Shown here: positions 1-5,776 of the stretch, piece after piece
Layout: every line of letters begins with the position of its first letter
Numbering within the stretch: position 1 is the stretch's first letter
NCBI GenBank assembly: GCA_007134665.1
Contig: SLKH01000019.1
Location: forward strand, 1 to 6,738
Direction: 5' to 3'
DNA: 6,738 bases
From: Balneolaceae bacterium
GTDB taxonomy: Bacteria > Bacteroidota > Rhodothermia > Balneolales > Balneolaceae
Program-made: the position numbers and the translations under genes
The notes under the pieces: model-generated
What the model saw: only the letters and a program-made list of their open reading frames with translations
The model's database searches: none
What the model was told of the DNA's origin: nothing

Positions 1-41
1 CTGCAATTAGTTGTTAACTCATTTTACAGGGGATTGTTTCA

Positions 42-1589
42 TCAGTTGGAAACTTTTTTAAACTCAACTTTCCGGTAATAATTAGTCGGGTAGGCGCCAA
101 CCTGTAAAAGAATTGGCCTCAGGGTAAACTGGAATACCAGTGCCCCGATCTCTCCATCCTGGTTCAATGTAAAATGGAGAAACTCTTCCCTCTGGGCAGG
201 GTTTCTCCATACAGCACGAAAGGTATCATGATGCCAGTGTTCAAGATCTGCTACCAGATCCGGGTCGTTCCAAAAATGGAGCTCCAGGCCATTATTACCG
301 TTTCTGACTTCAATACCCCCATATTGGGAATCGGAAAATCTGCCCGTATATTCTGATAGTTCAAGAGTTTTACTGGTTCCTTCTTTCCGGTTAGAGTCGA
401 TTTCATTCCGGATCTCCATCGCGTCAGCATATCTTGACTGGTAATTGTTCCAATAGAGTTCATTCCAGTTTCTCTCGGGAATATCAAGATAATGGTCGAG
501 TATGGCATTTACGACTGCTTCACGAAAGTTGGTAAATACATTGGTAATGACAACAATACCCAGGTTGTGTTCGGGAAGTAAAACAGCAGATGTATTCATA
601 CCATCAGTCGCTCCGCCGTGGCTCAGCATACGTTCACCCTCATATTCATTTATACTCCAGCCCAACCCATAAGAAACCTGGTTTCCGTACGGATTCCGGA
701 TTGGAAGCGCAATTTGAGGCCTGTGCATTTCCCGCATCGATTGTACTGATATAATCCGGGTTCCATTATAACTGCCCGGTGTTCCAAGCTGCATCCGGAG
801 CCATTGGGCAACTTCATATACGGATGAATTCACTCCGCCTGCGGGGGCTGCATTATCCCAGCTTCTTCTTGGAATGGTCTGAACCTCACCTCTGATGTGC
901 TGGTGAGGCCAGGCTGCGTTTTCATCTTCTGCAATATCATGAATACTCGTATTGGTTCGATCCATTCCCAGGGGGCTGAATAAGCTATCAGCCATAAACT
1001 CATCCCAACTCATACCTGAAACCGCAGCAACGATCTCTCCTGCAACCATATACATAACATTACTGTACACATATCCACTCCGAAAAGGCTCTTCAAATTC
1101 ATGATATCGCATTCTGTATATAAGCTCTTTACGTGGTTCATTTGTCATAAACTGAAGCCTGTTCCCAAGCATACGTCCTACGCCAACTCTGTGAATCAGC
1201 AGATCACGAATTCGTACTTCATCAGAAACCCAGGGATCACTCAATTCAAACCAGGGAAGGTAATCTCTGACCCTGTCGTCCCAGCTTATCAACCCTTCGT
1301 CAACCAATAGTGCCAGTGATGCGGCGGTCATATTTTTGCTTACCGATGCAATACCAAAGAGAGTATGTTCATCTACGGCAGCTTCTTCTCCGAGTTTTCT
1401 GACTCCATAACCATTTGCAAATACAACTGAATCATCTTTAACAACTGCAATTGCCATTCCCGGAATATCCCACTGTTCCATTCCGGACAGAATGAATTCA
1501 TCAAAGGTATCCGGAAGTTGAGTTTGCCCGGTTCCAATACCGGGTTGAAATAAAAATAACAGCAGGATGAGGGAGAGTAGTCTATTCAT
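42..1589 (-). CDS. Exported beta-lactamase-fold serine hydrolase (class C / S12 type) with C-terminal DUF3471 domain
   Basis: The 515-residue product has the serine beta-lactamase/penicillin-binding fold signatures in the right order: SxxK as S82-V-S-K85 (catalytic serine and lysine), YxN as Y175-S-N177, and an H324-G-G326 triad in place of KTG. The HGG form is common in esterase- and peptidase-like members. Residues 1-21 are a signal peptide (N-R start, Leu-rich core, likely cut after G21), so it acts in the periplasm, at the envelope or outside. Residues about 408-490 match the DUF3471 beta domain often attached to these enzymes (L-x-x-Y-x-G near 411-416, H-W-H-H-D-T-F near 451-457). The substrate cannot be read from sequence; D-amino-acid peptide, ester or peptidoglycan-fragment hydrolysis are family options, and antibiotic resistance should not be assumed. 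I chose the ATG at 1589. TTG (1610) and GTG (1598) lie upstream in frame but only add seven or four residues before the signal peptide. The gene follows the M28 peptidase gene by 22 nt, so cotranscription is likely. No strong Shine-Dalgarno is seen. Confidence 0.9.
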   Translation of the reverse strand: MNRLLSLILLLFLFQPGIGTGQTQLPDTFDEFILSGMEQWDIPGMAIAVVKDDSVVFANGYGVRKLGEEAAVDEHTLFGIASVSKNMTAASLALLVDEGLISWDDRVRDYLPWFELSDPWVSDEVRIRDLLIHRVGVGRMLGNRLQFMTNEPRKELIYRMRYHEFEEPFRSGYVYSNVMYMVAGEIVAAVSGMSWDEFMADSLFSPLGMDRTNTSIHDIAEDENAAWPHQHIRGEVQTIPRRSWDNAAPAGGVNSSVYEVAQWLRMQLGTPGSYNGTRIISVQSMREMHRPQIALPIRNPYGNQVSYGLGWSINEYEGERMLSHGGATDGMNTSAVLLPEHNLGIVVITNVFTNFREAVVNAILDHYLDIPERNWNELYWNNYQSRYADAMEIRNEIDSNRKEGTSKTLELSEYTGRFSDSQYGGIEVRNGNNGLELHFWNDPDLVADLEHWHHDTFRAVWRNPAQREEFLHFTLNQDGEIGALVFQFTLRPILLQVGAYPTNYYRKVEFKKVSN

Positions 1590-1611
1590 AGAATTCACTG
1601 TTTCTATCAAT

Positions 1612-3240
1612 TTATTGAGTTACAGGAAAGTCAAGTTCGCCAATTCGGGGTAATCTTTCATCCAGCATAGCTGTATGATAAACGAATGTGGCAACAATGA
1701 TTGCGGTTCTTTTCAGGTCATCTTCTACTAACCGCTCGTAGAAATCCTGGTTTGAGTGATGAGTCATGGTGAAATATTCGATAGGATCCTGGATAAACTG
1801 AAAACCGGGTAAACCTACACGGTGAAAGGAGAGGTGGTCGGTACCACCGGTGTTTGCGAATGAAACTGTATTTGCGTCCCATTCATCAAACGGGCTCAGC
1901 CAGGCTCTGAAAATCTGCCTTAACTGTTCATTTCCCTGAAGATAGATACCACGTACCTGTCCTGTGCCATTATCGATATTATAGTAGGCTGATAAGTTCT
2001 CATAATCATCCTGTTTATCAAGATCTTCCCCGTCGTTTCCGGCCTGAACTGCAAAGTGATCACTTACATATTCCCTTGAACCATGCAGGCCTTGTTCTTC
2101 ATTACCCCACAAAGCAATACGAATGGTCCGCCGTGGTTCTATTCCGATCTCTGTTAATATCCTCATTACTTCCATCATCACAACTGAACCGGCAGCATTA
2201 TCAGCAGCACCTGTGGCAGCATGCCAGGAATCGATATGGGCTCCCAGCATAACGATTTCTTCCTGCAATTCAGGGTCAGTTCCGGGAATTTCAGCGATGG
2301 AATTATAACCATAAAGATTATCCTCCTGGAATTCGACCTGTAATTCAAGTTCCAGGGTTACAGGAATATCTTTTTCCAGCAATCGAAATATGCGGCCATA
2401 ATGTTCGCGTGCAAGTGATATCTGCGGAACGGCATCTGGTGTATCAGGCATGTAGGGATTTATGCGTTCTCCCCAGGGAGTTCCCGGTTCGTTTGGGAGC
2501 TGGGCTCCTGATACTGCTATCTGCCCATACCAGCCGCGATAACTCTGATCGAGAATGGCCAGCGGCCGTTCTTCCTGAAGAAAGGTCATCAGGGTGTAGA
2601 CATCCCTGGCTCTGGCAAGTGCAGCAGGGCTGGGAACTCCGGCTTCTTCTTCTGGGCTAAAATCTTCCTTTGCATTTGCAAGACTCAGCAGTCGTTCATT
2701 TGATGTTCTTGTAGCAATAGGATCCCATGATTGTTCAGCTTCATAGGGATATTCCAGCATCACAAATTTATCACTCAATTCTCCCCTGTATTGGTCAAGT
2801 TCATTGACATGCTGAATACTCAGGTAGATCACGTCACCTTTAACAGGCTCTTCGTATCCGGGCGACCATGCTTTCGGAAAAGCAGTAACAGGGAAGTAGG
2901 TATAAGGTGTATTTGCATGAAGAGCAAACCGTTTTAATTCCCATCCTTTTCCAAAAGGGCCGTAACTGTGCAGGTGAACATTAGTGAGCCCCATGTCCCG
3001 GAACTGTTCCTGGGTCCATTCATGAGCGCGATTTAACTGGGGTGAGTTTGATAACCTTGGCCCGTAAACATCTGTGAGCCAGCCGGCCATATTCATAATT
3101 TGTGAGTTGTATAAACCTTGTTCTTTAATTTGTTCAACAACTTCGTGATCAACAGACGGCTCATAAATGGATTGTGCCGAAACTGAATTTGTAAAAAAGA
3201 AAAGGGTCAGTGCCAGGAAGCCCGTTTTAAATTTGTACAT
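1612..3240 (-). CDS. Exported M28-family zinc metallopeptidase, carboxypeptidase Q-like
   Basis: The 542-residue product starts with a clear signal peptide (K-F-K, hydrophobic core to about 17, cut after V20-S-A22), so it is exported. The catalytic M28 domain occupies about 305-530. Expected ligands of a two-zinc site are visible: H335 in G-A-H-I-D-S-W, bridging D347 in G-A-A-D-N-A-A-G, the base/ligand pair E381-E382 in W-G-N-E-E-Q-G, D423 in N-I-D-N-G-T-G, and H495 in T-H-H-S-N-Q-D. A G-G-T-D-H-L-S-F segment (465-472) matches the active-site loop of the family. Residues about 130-280 resemble a protease-associated (PA) domain region. The G-A-H-I-D-S-W and G-T-G/G-A-A-D spacing is closest to the carboxypeptidase Q (PGCP) subgroup; aminopeptidase or dipeptidase activity is equally possible. 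No key residue is missing. An acidic stretch at 402-416 is probably a surface loop. The ATG has AGGA only one nucleotide before it, which is too close for a normal Shine-Dalgarno, but no later Met preserves the signal peptide. The next gene on the strand, a secreted serine hydrolase, begins 22 nt downstream, suggesting a secreted hydrolase pair. Confidence 0.93.
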   Translation of the reverse strand: MYKFKTGFLALTLFFFTNSVSAQSIYEPSVDHEVVEQIKEQGLYNSQIMNMAGWLTDVYGPRLSNSPQLNRAHEWTQEQFRDMGLTNVHLHSYGPFGKGWELKRFALHANTPYTYFPVTAFPKAWSPGYEEPVKGDVIYLSIQHVNELDQYRGELSDKFVMLEYPYEAEQSWDPIATRTSNERLLSLANAKEDFSPEEEAGVPSPAALARARDVYTLMTFLQEERPLAILDQSYRGWYGQIAVSGAQLPNEPGTPWGERINPYMPDTPDAVPQISLAREHYGRIFRLLEKDIPVTLELELQVEFQEDNLYGYNSIAEIPGTDPELQEEIVMLGAHIDSWHAATGAADNAAGSVVMMEVMRILTEIGIEPRRTIRIALWGNEEQGLHGSREYVSDHFAVQAGNDGEDLDKQDDYENLSAYYNIDNGTGQVRGIYLQGNEQLRQIFRAWLSPFDEWDANTVSFANTGGTDHLSFHRVGLPGFQFIQDPIEYFTMTHHSNQDFYERLVEDDLKRTAIIVATFVYHTAMLDERLPRIGELDFPVTQ

Positions 3241-3302
3241 ATCCTGATGATTGCTTTAATGATTTTGAATAATGAAGATAATCGCGCAAAGTTTTATTTA
3301 AT

Positions 3303-3323
3303 AAAAAATCAATTCAGATTTTT
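3303..3323 (-). terminator. Weak AT-rich hairpin over the purE stop codon
   Basis: Read on the minus strand, a 7-bp stem (AAAAATC with GATTTTT, loop TGAATT) spans the purE stop codon, and the T run forms the 3' arm. It has only one G:C pair and no separate U tract beyond the stem, so it is at best a weak terminator or 3'-end stabilising element. It matters because it is the only candidate for separating purKE transcription from the M28 gene that follows. Confidence 0.22.
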
Positions 3324-3794
3324 GGTTTTTTCGACAGATTCGCGGGCCATCTCTTTGCTATAACCGGCCAGTTTATTGGCAATATCCGAATTTGAAGTTG
3401 AGAGAATTCTGAGAGCAAGTAACCCGGCATTTTTTGCTTTTCCGATCGCAACGGTTGCGACAGGAACCCCATTCGGCATCTGAACGATGGAATAGAGGCT
3501 GTCTACTCCACCAAGGGCAGTGGTTTTCACTGGTACACCGATGACCGGAAGCGTTGTGTAAGATGCGAGCATTCCCGGGAGATGTGCAGCACCACCGGCG
3601 CCTGCTATAATCACTTTAATTCCTCTGTCACGTGCCGATTTTCCATATTCGGCCATCAGGTCTGGAGTGCGATGAGCTGATACGACTTTCTTTTCATATT
3701 TGATATTGAAATGATCCAGAATATGTGTTGCTTCTTTCATCGTTGGCCAGTCGCTGTCACTGCCCATAACGACACCGATTTCGGGTTTATTCAT
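3309..3794 (-). CDS. purE: N5-carboxyaminoimidazole ribonucleotide mutase (class I PurE)
   Basis: PurE converts N5-CAIR to CAIR in de novo purine synthesis in the cytoplasm, using the product of the neighbouring PurK. The 161-residue length fits the bacterial class I enzyme. Class I hallmarks are present: G11-S-D-S-D-W16 near the N-terminus (phosphate and substrate binding), S39-A-H-R-T-P44 with H41 corresponding to the catalytic histidine of E. coli PurE (His45), the glycine-rich A64-G-A-G-G-A-A-H71 loop, and the A93-L-G-G-V-D-S-L segment followed by Q105-M-P-N-G-V-P-V. The presence of a separate purK supports the mutase reaction over direct AIR carboxylation (class II). The ATG has a good Shine-Dalgarno (GGGAAGG) eight nucleotides upstream. 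It lies 90 nt downstream of purK on the same strand, so the two are likely one operon, but in the order purK-purE rather than the purE-purK order of E. coli and B. subtilis. Confidence 0.97.
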   Translation of the reverse strand: MNKPEIGVVMGSDSDWPTMKEATHILDHFNIKYEKKVVSAHRTPDLMAEYGKSARDRGIKVIIAGAGGAAHLPGMLASYTTLPVIGVPVKTTALGGVDSLYSIVQMPNGVPVATVAIGKAKNAGLLALRILSTSNSDIANKLAGYSKEMARESVEKTKNLN

Positions 3795-3802
3795 TATTGA
3801 TA

Positions 3803-3809
3803 CCTTCCC
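3803..3809 (-). promoter_or_regulatory. purE ribosome binding site
   Basis: GGGAAGG on the minus strand ends eight nucleotides before the purE ATG. It is the clearest Shine-Dalgarno in the window and fixes the purE start. It suggests purE is translated independently of purK despite the likely shared transcript. Confidence 0.6.
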
Positions 3810-3884
3810 ATATTTAAATTTGTCTGTGTGATAATATCTGATTCCTGTACTTCAATTACCAATTCTGCTATGATTAACAAGTAT

Positions 3885-5042
3885 TTAAATCCGGATATCA
3901 TCGGTAAGTTTAAGTGCTGTCAGATATGTTCGTTCAACATCATTTCCCAGTAAAGTGAAATGTCCCATTTTCCGGCCGGGTTTACTTTGTAGTTTCCCGT
4001 ACATATGCAGGTGCCCATCTGAAGATTCCAAAGCTTGAATTGCGTGATCAGTCTGTGTATTCCTGAGTTCTGTACCTAAAAGATTTATCATAACAGCTGC
4101 CGGTTTTCTCAGAGATGTATCCCCAAGAGGTAAATCAAGTACAGCTCTTACGTGATTTTCAAACTGAGAAGTAATCCCGCCTTCGATAGTGTAATGTCCG
4201 GAGTTGTGTGGCCTCGGTGCCGATTCATTTAAAAGCAGGTCCCCGTCACCGGTTAAAAAGAATTCATAGGCAAAGATGCCTACCCCATTAATAGCTTCTG
4301 TTGCCTGTACAGCCAATTCTGCTGCTTTAGCCTGTAATTCCGGAGATATTTTAGCCGGGGTTTTTACGGCTGTGCATATATGATTTTCCTGGATCGTTTC
4401 GCAACATGGATAGACAGCGATCCCGGTAGTGTTGCGGGCAACCTGGATGGCGAGTTCATGTGTGAAATCGACAAATGCTTCAGCAAGAATGTCATGACCC
4501 TTTGTTCCGCCAAGTTTTTCAAATGCTTCAAAAGCCTGCTCAGTATTTTCTGCAATTTCATTTCCATACCCGTCATATCCGCCTTTTGAGGATTTAAGTA
4601 TATAAGGCCAGCCATGACTATTACCAAAATAGCCGAGATCATCCTTGTTTTTAATCAATGAATAAGGAGTTACAGGGATTCCTGCATTTTCAAATGTCTG
4701 TTTCTCAATCAGTTTATTTTCAATCAGGGAAAAACTGTCCGGAGAAGGATAGATCGGGGTCCCGCTCTTATTTTGTACCTGATGAAGGACATCAGAATTA
4801 ATAAATTCGTTTTCGAGTGTAATTACATCGCATTTTTCTGCAAAGGCGACCATGGCATCAACATCATTGAATGAACCATTTCCGGTAAGGGGAGTCATGA
4901 ACTGTACGGGTTCATTTTCAGGCCGGTCCGAATAAACGGCAACTTTGATACCAAACCGGAATGCCTGTAATGCCGACATTCTTGCAAGTTGGCCAGCACC
5001 TAAAAAACCAATGGTAAAATCAGATCGAAGAGGATTATTCAC
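3885..5042 (-). CDS. purK: 5-(carboxyamino)imidazole ribonucleotide synthase (PurK)
   Basis: PurK is a cytoplasmic ATP-grasp ligase that makes N5-CAIR from AIR, bicarbonate and ATP; PurE, encoded next, consumes the product. The 385 residues match the B. subtilis-type length. Domains in order: pre-ATP-grasp Rossmann-like domain (about 9-105) opening with G12-F-L-G-A-G-Q-L-A-R-M22; ATP-grasp domain (about 106-300) with the nucleotide-loop K150-S-S-K-G-G-Y-D-G-Y-G160, the acidic Mg2+/ATP ligands E260 and E273, and the PurK signature N272-E-S-A-P-R-P-H-N-S-G-H283; then the small C-terminal PurK domain (about 312-375). T75-L-E-N-E79 corresponds to the T-x-E-x-E motif of the family. The start is GTG at 5042: no in-frame ATG precedes M22, and starting there would delete the G-x-G-Q-L motif. 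An AAAAGGA lies ten nucleotides upstream. It is divergent from the STAS gene across 216 nt. All expected motifs are intact. Confidence 0.96.
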   Translation of the reverse strand: MNNPLRSDFTIGFLGAGQLARMSALQAFRFGIKVAVYSDRPENEPVQFMTPLTGNGSFNDVDAMVAFAEKCDVITLENEFINSDVLHQVQNKSGTPIYPSPDSFSLIENKLIEKQTFENAGIPVTPYSLIKNKDDLGYFGNSHGWPYILKSSKGGYDGYGNEIAENTEQAFEAFEKLGGTKGHDILAEAFVDFTHELAIQVARNTTGIAVYPCCETIQENHICTAVKTPAKISPELQAKAAELAVQATEAINGVGIFAYEFFLTGDGDLLLNESAPRPHNSGHYTIEGGITSQFENHVRAVLDLPLGDTSLRKPAAVMINLLGTELRNTQTDHAIQALESSDGHLHMYGKLQSKPGRKMGHFTLLGNDVERTYLTALKLTDDIRI

Positions 5043-5052
5043 TGTTTAACTA

Positions 5053-5059
5053 TCCTTTT
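5053..5059 (-). promoter_or_regulatory. purK ribosome binding site (supports GTG start)
   Basis: AAAAGGA on the minus strand lies ten nucleotides before the GTG at 5042. The spacing is a little long but usable, and it is the main nucleotide evidence for starting purK at GTG. Confidence 0.45.
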
Positions 5060-5191
5060 TAATTAATTGGTTATGAATCGGATAAAGTTAATCAATCGAA
5101 ATTTTGAAATCAGTAAACAATTTAACAGATAAGTATTGCACTTAATGAAAGGCTTTTTATTTTCCTATTTTGTATTTAAACTCATTATATG

Positions 5192-5222
5192 TTCAATATT
5201 ATTCTAATAATCGGTATATAAT
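5192..5222 (+). promoter_or_regulatory. Possible promoter for the STAS gene
   Basis: A perfect TATAAT occurs at 5217-5222, and the string continues to TTTG, so it also resembles the Bacteroidota -7 element TAnnTTTG with one extra base. The best upstream partner is TTCAAT at 5192-5197, a poor -35 match with a 19-nt spacer. It sits 36 nt before the STAS ATG, giving a short leader. The region is AT-rich, so chance matches are expected. Confidence 0.35.
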
Positions 5223-5233
5223 TTGAATGTCAA
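5204..5233 (-). promoter_or_regulatory. Possible promoter for purK (purKE)
   Basis: On the minus strand a perfect TTGACA (5228-5233) is followed after 18 nt by TATTAG (5204-5209), four of six matches to TATAAT. If real, purK would have a leader of roughly 155 nt, and this promoter would overlap the plus-strand TATAAT at 5217-5222, so the two directions would compete. No CAAAnnTA (reverse of the Bacteroidota -7 element) is present in the gap. Confidence 0.3.
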
Positions 5234-5234
5234 C

Positions 5235-5252
5235 TTTGATCAAACTACGTAG
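5235..5252. repeat. Two abutting perfect palindromes before the STAS start
   Basis: TTTGATCAAA (5235-5244) is directly followed by CTACGTAG (5245-5252), both perfect inverted repeats with no spacer, ending six nucleotides before the STAS ATG. A further CTTT/AAAG pair (5234-5237, 5253-5256) brackets them. They could be an operator or a leader structure near the ribosome binding site, or chance in AT-rich DNA. Confidence 0.4.
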
Positions 5253-5258
5253 AAAGCA

Positions 5259-5615
5259 ATGAATTATAGTATAAAAGAACAGTACAATTGTGTGATCTTT
5301 GAATTTAAGGGGAAATTGATGGGGGGTCCTGATACGACCAAATTCAATGAAAAATTGAAGGAATATATTGAGCAGGGAAAGCTGAATGTTATTGCTGATC
5401 TGGGAAATGTAAATTTTATGAATTCATCCGGGCTCGGTGCATTGATCGGTGGTCTGACGACAATGAAAAATGCCGGAGGTGATTTGCGTCTCAGCAGGGT
5501 AGGAGACCGTATTGAAAGTTTATTGATCGTGACAAAGCTGATCACTGTGTTTAAGAACTATAAAACACTTGAAGAAGCAGTTGAATCCTACCAAAGTGAA
5601 AAGCAAACCGAATAA
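5259..5615 (+). CDS. Single-domain STAS protein, anti-sigma-factor antagonist type (SpoIIAA/RsbV-like)
   Basis: The 118-residue product is one STAS domain (about 1-112) with no signal peptide or membrane segment, so it is cytoplasmic. Family members bind an anti-sigma factor or switch kinase and are turned off by phosphorylation of a serine in the D/N-S-S-G-L-G loop. Here the loop is M54-N-S-S-G-L-G60; S56 aligns with Ser58 of B. subtilis SpoIIAA, so the phosphorylation site is kept, with Asn in place of Asp before it. The rest follows the fold: beta strands at 2-7 and 11-17, G18-K-L early loop, helix 25-40, strand 43-48, helix 58-72, strand 75-79, and helix 83-91. No HATPase-type serine kinase, PP2C phosphatase or sigma factor is in the window, so the partner is unknown; similar orphan STAS proteins also work in lipid or envelope functions. 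The start ATG has only a weak AGAAAG upstream. It diverges from purK and is followed after 161 nt by prfA on the same strand. Confidence 0.88.
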   Translation: MNYSIKEQYNCVIFEFKGKLMGGPDTTKFNEKLKEYIEQGKLNVIADLGNVNFMNSSGLGALIGGLTTMKNAGGDLRLSRVGDRIESLLIVTKLITVFKNYKTLEEAVESYQSEKQTE

Positions 5616-5739
5616 ATACCCTTTATTCCTTCAGTAATAGTAGAGTTTTACTAACCTGACTGCAACTGAATTCAGGGAGTAATCTTAATGAATTCTACCT
5701 GCAGATAGTTTCAATAGGAATTCTCATATTTAAAATTGT

Positions 5740-5747
5740 TATTTTTG
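5740..5747 (+). promoter_or_regulatory. Possible Bacteroidota-type -7 element for prfA
   Basis: TATTTTTG matches the TAnnTTTG -7 consensus of Bacteroidota housekeeping promoters exactly and ends 29 nt before the prfA ATG, an ordinary distance for a short leader. No convincing TTTG/TTG -33 box was found upstream (only GTTTC near 5708-5712). If real, prfA is transcribed separately from the STAS gene. No strong terminator was seen in 5616-5776, so readthrough is also possible. Confidence 0.4.
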
Positions 5748-5776
5748 TCAGTGTTTCAGATCAGGCAAAATATTTT

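Noticed and set aside
1..41. Possible terminator or gene end at the left edge
   Set aside because: Forty-one bases past the serine hydrolase stop contain no convincing hairpin with a T run and no readable gene fragment.
42..1589. Annotating the serine hydrolase as an antibiotic-resistance beta-lactamase
   Set aside because: The HGG third motif and the DUF3471 tail are typical of general serine hydrolases of this fold; nothing in the sequence shows drug hydrolysis.
1590..1610. TTG (1610) or GTG (1598) as the start of the serine hydrolase gene
   Set aside because: Both only add residues ahead of a complete signal peptide that starts naturally at the ATG at 1589, and neither has a better ribosome binding site.
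2123..2937. Plus-strand frames of 61 to 83 codons opposite the M28 gene
   Set aside because: They are shadows of a gene whose catalytic motifs are intact throughout; no ribosome binding sites or recognisable products.
4364..4642. A 92-codon minus-strand frame and a 69-codon plus-strand frame inside purK
   Set aside because: They overlap the ATP-grasp core of purK in other frames and resemble no known protein.
5638..5676. Hairpins after the STAS gene (TAGTA/TACTA at 5638-5653 and CCTGA/TCAGG at 5655-5676) as a terminator
   Set aside because: The stems are only 5 bp and no T tract follows, so they do not support a rho-independent terminator.
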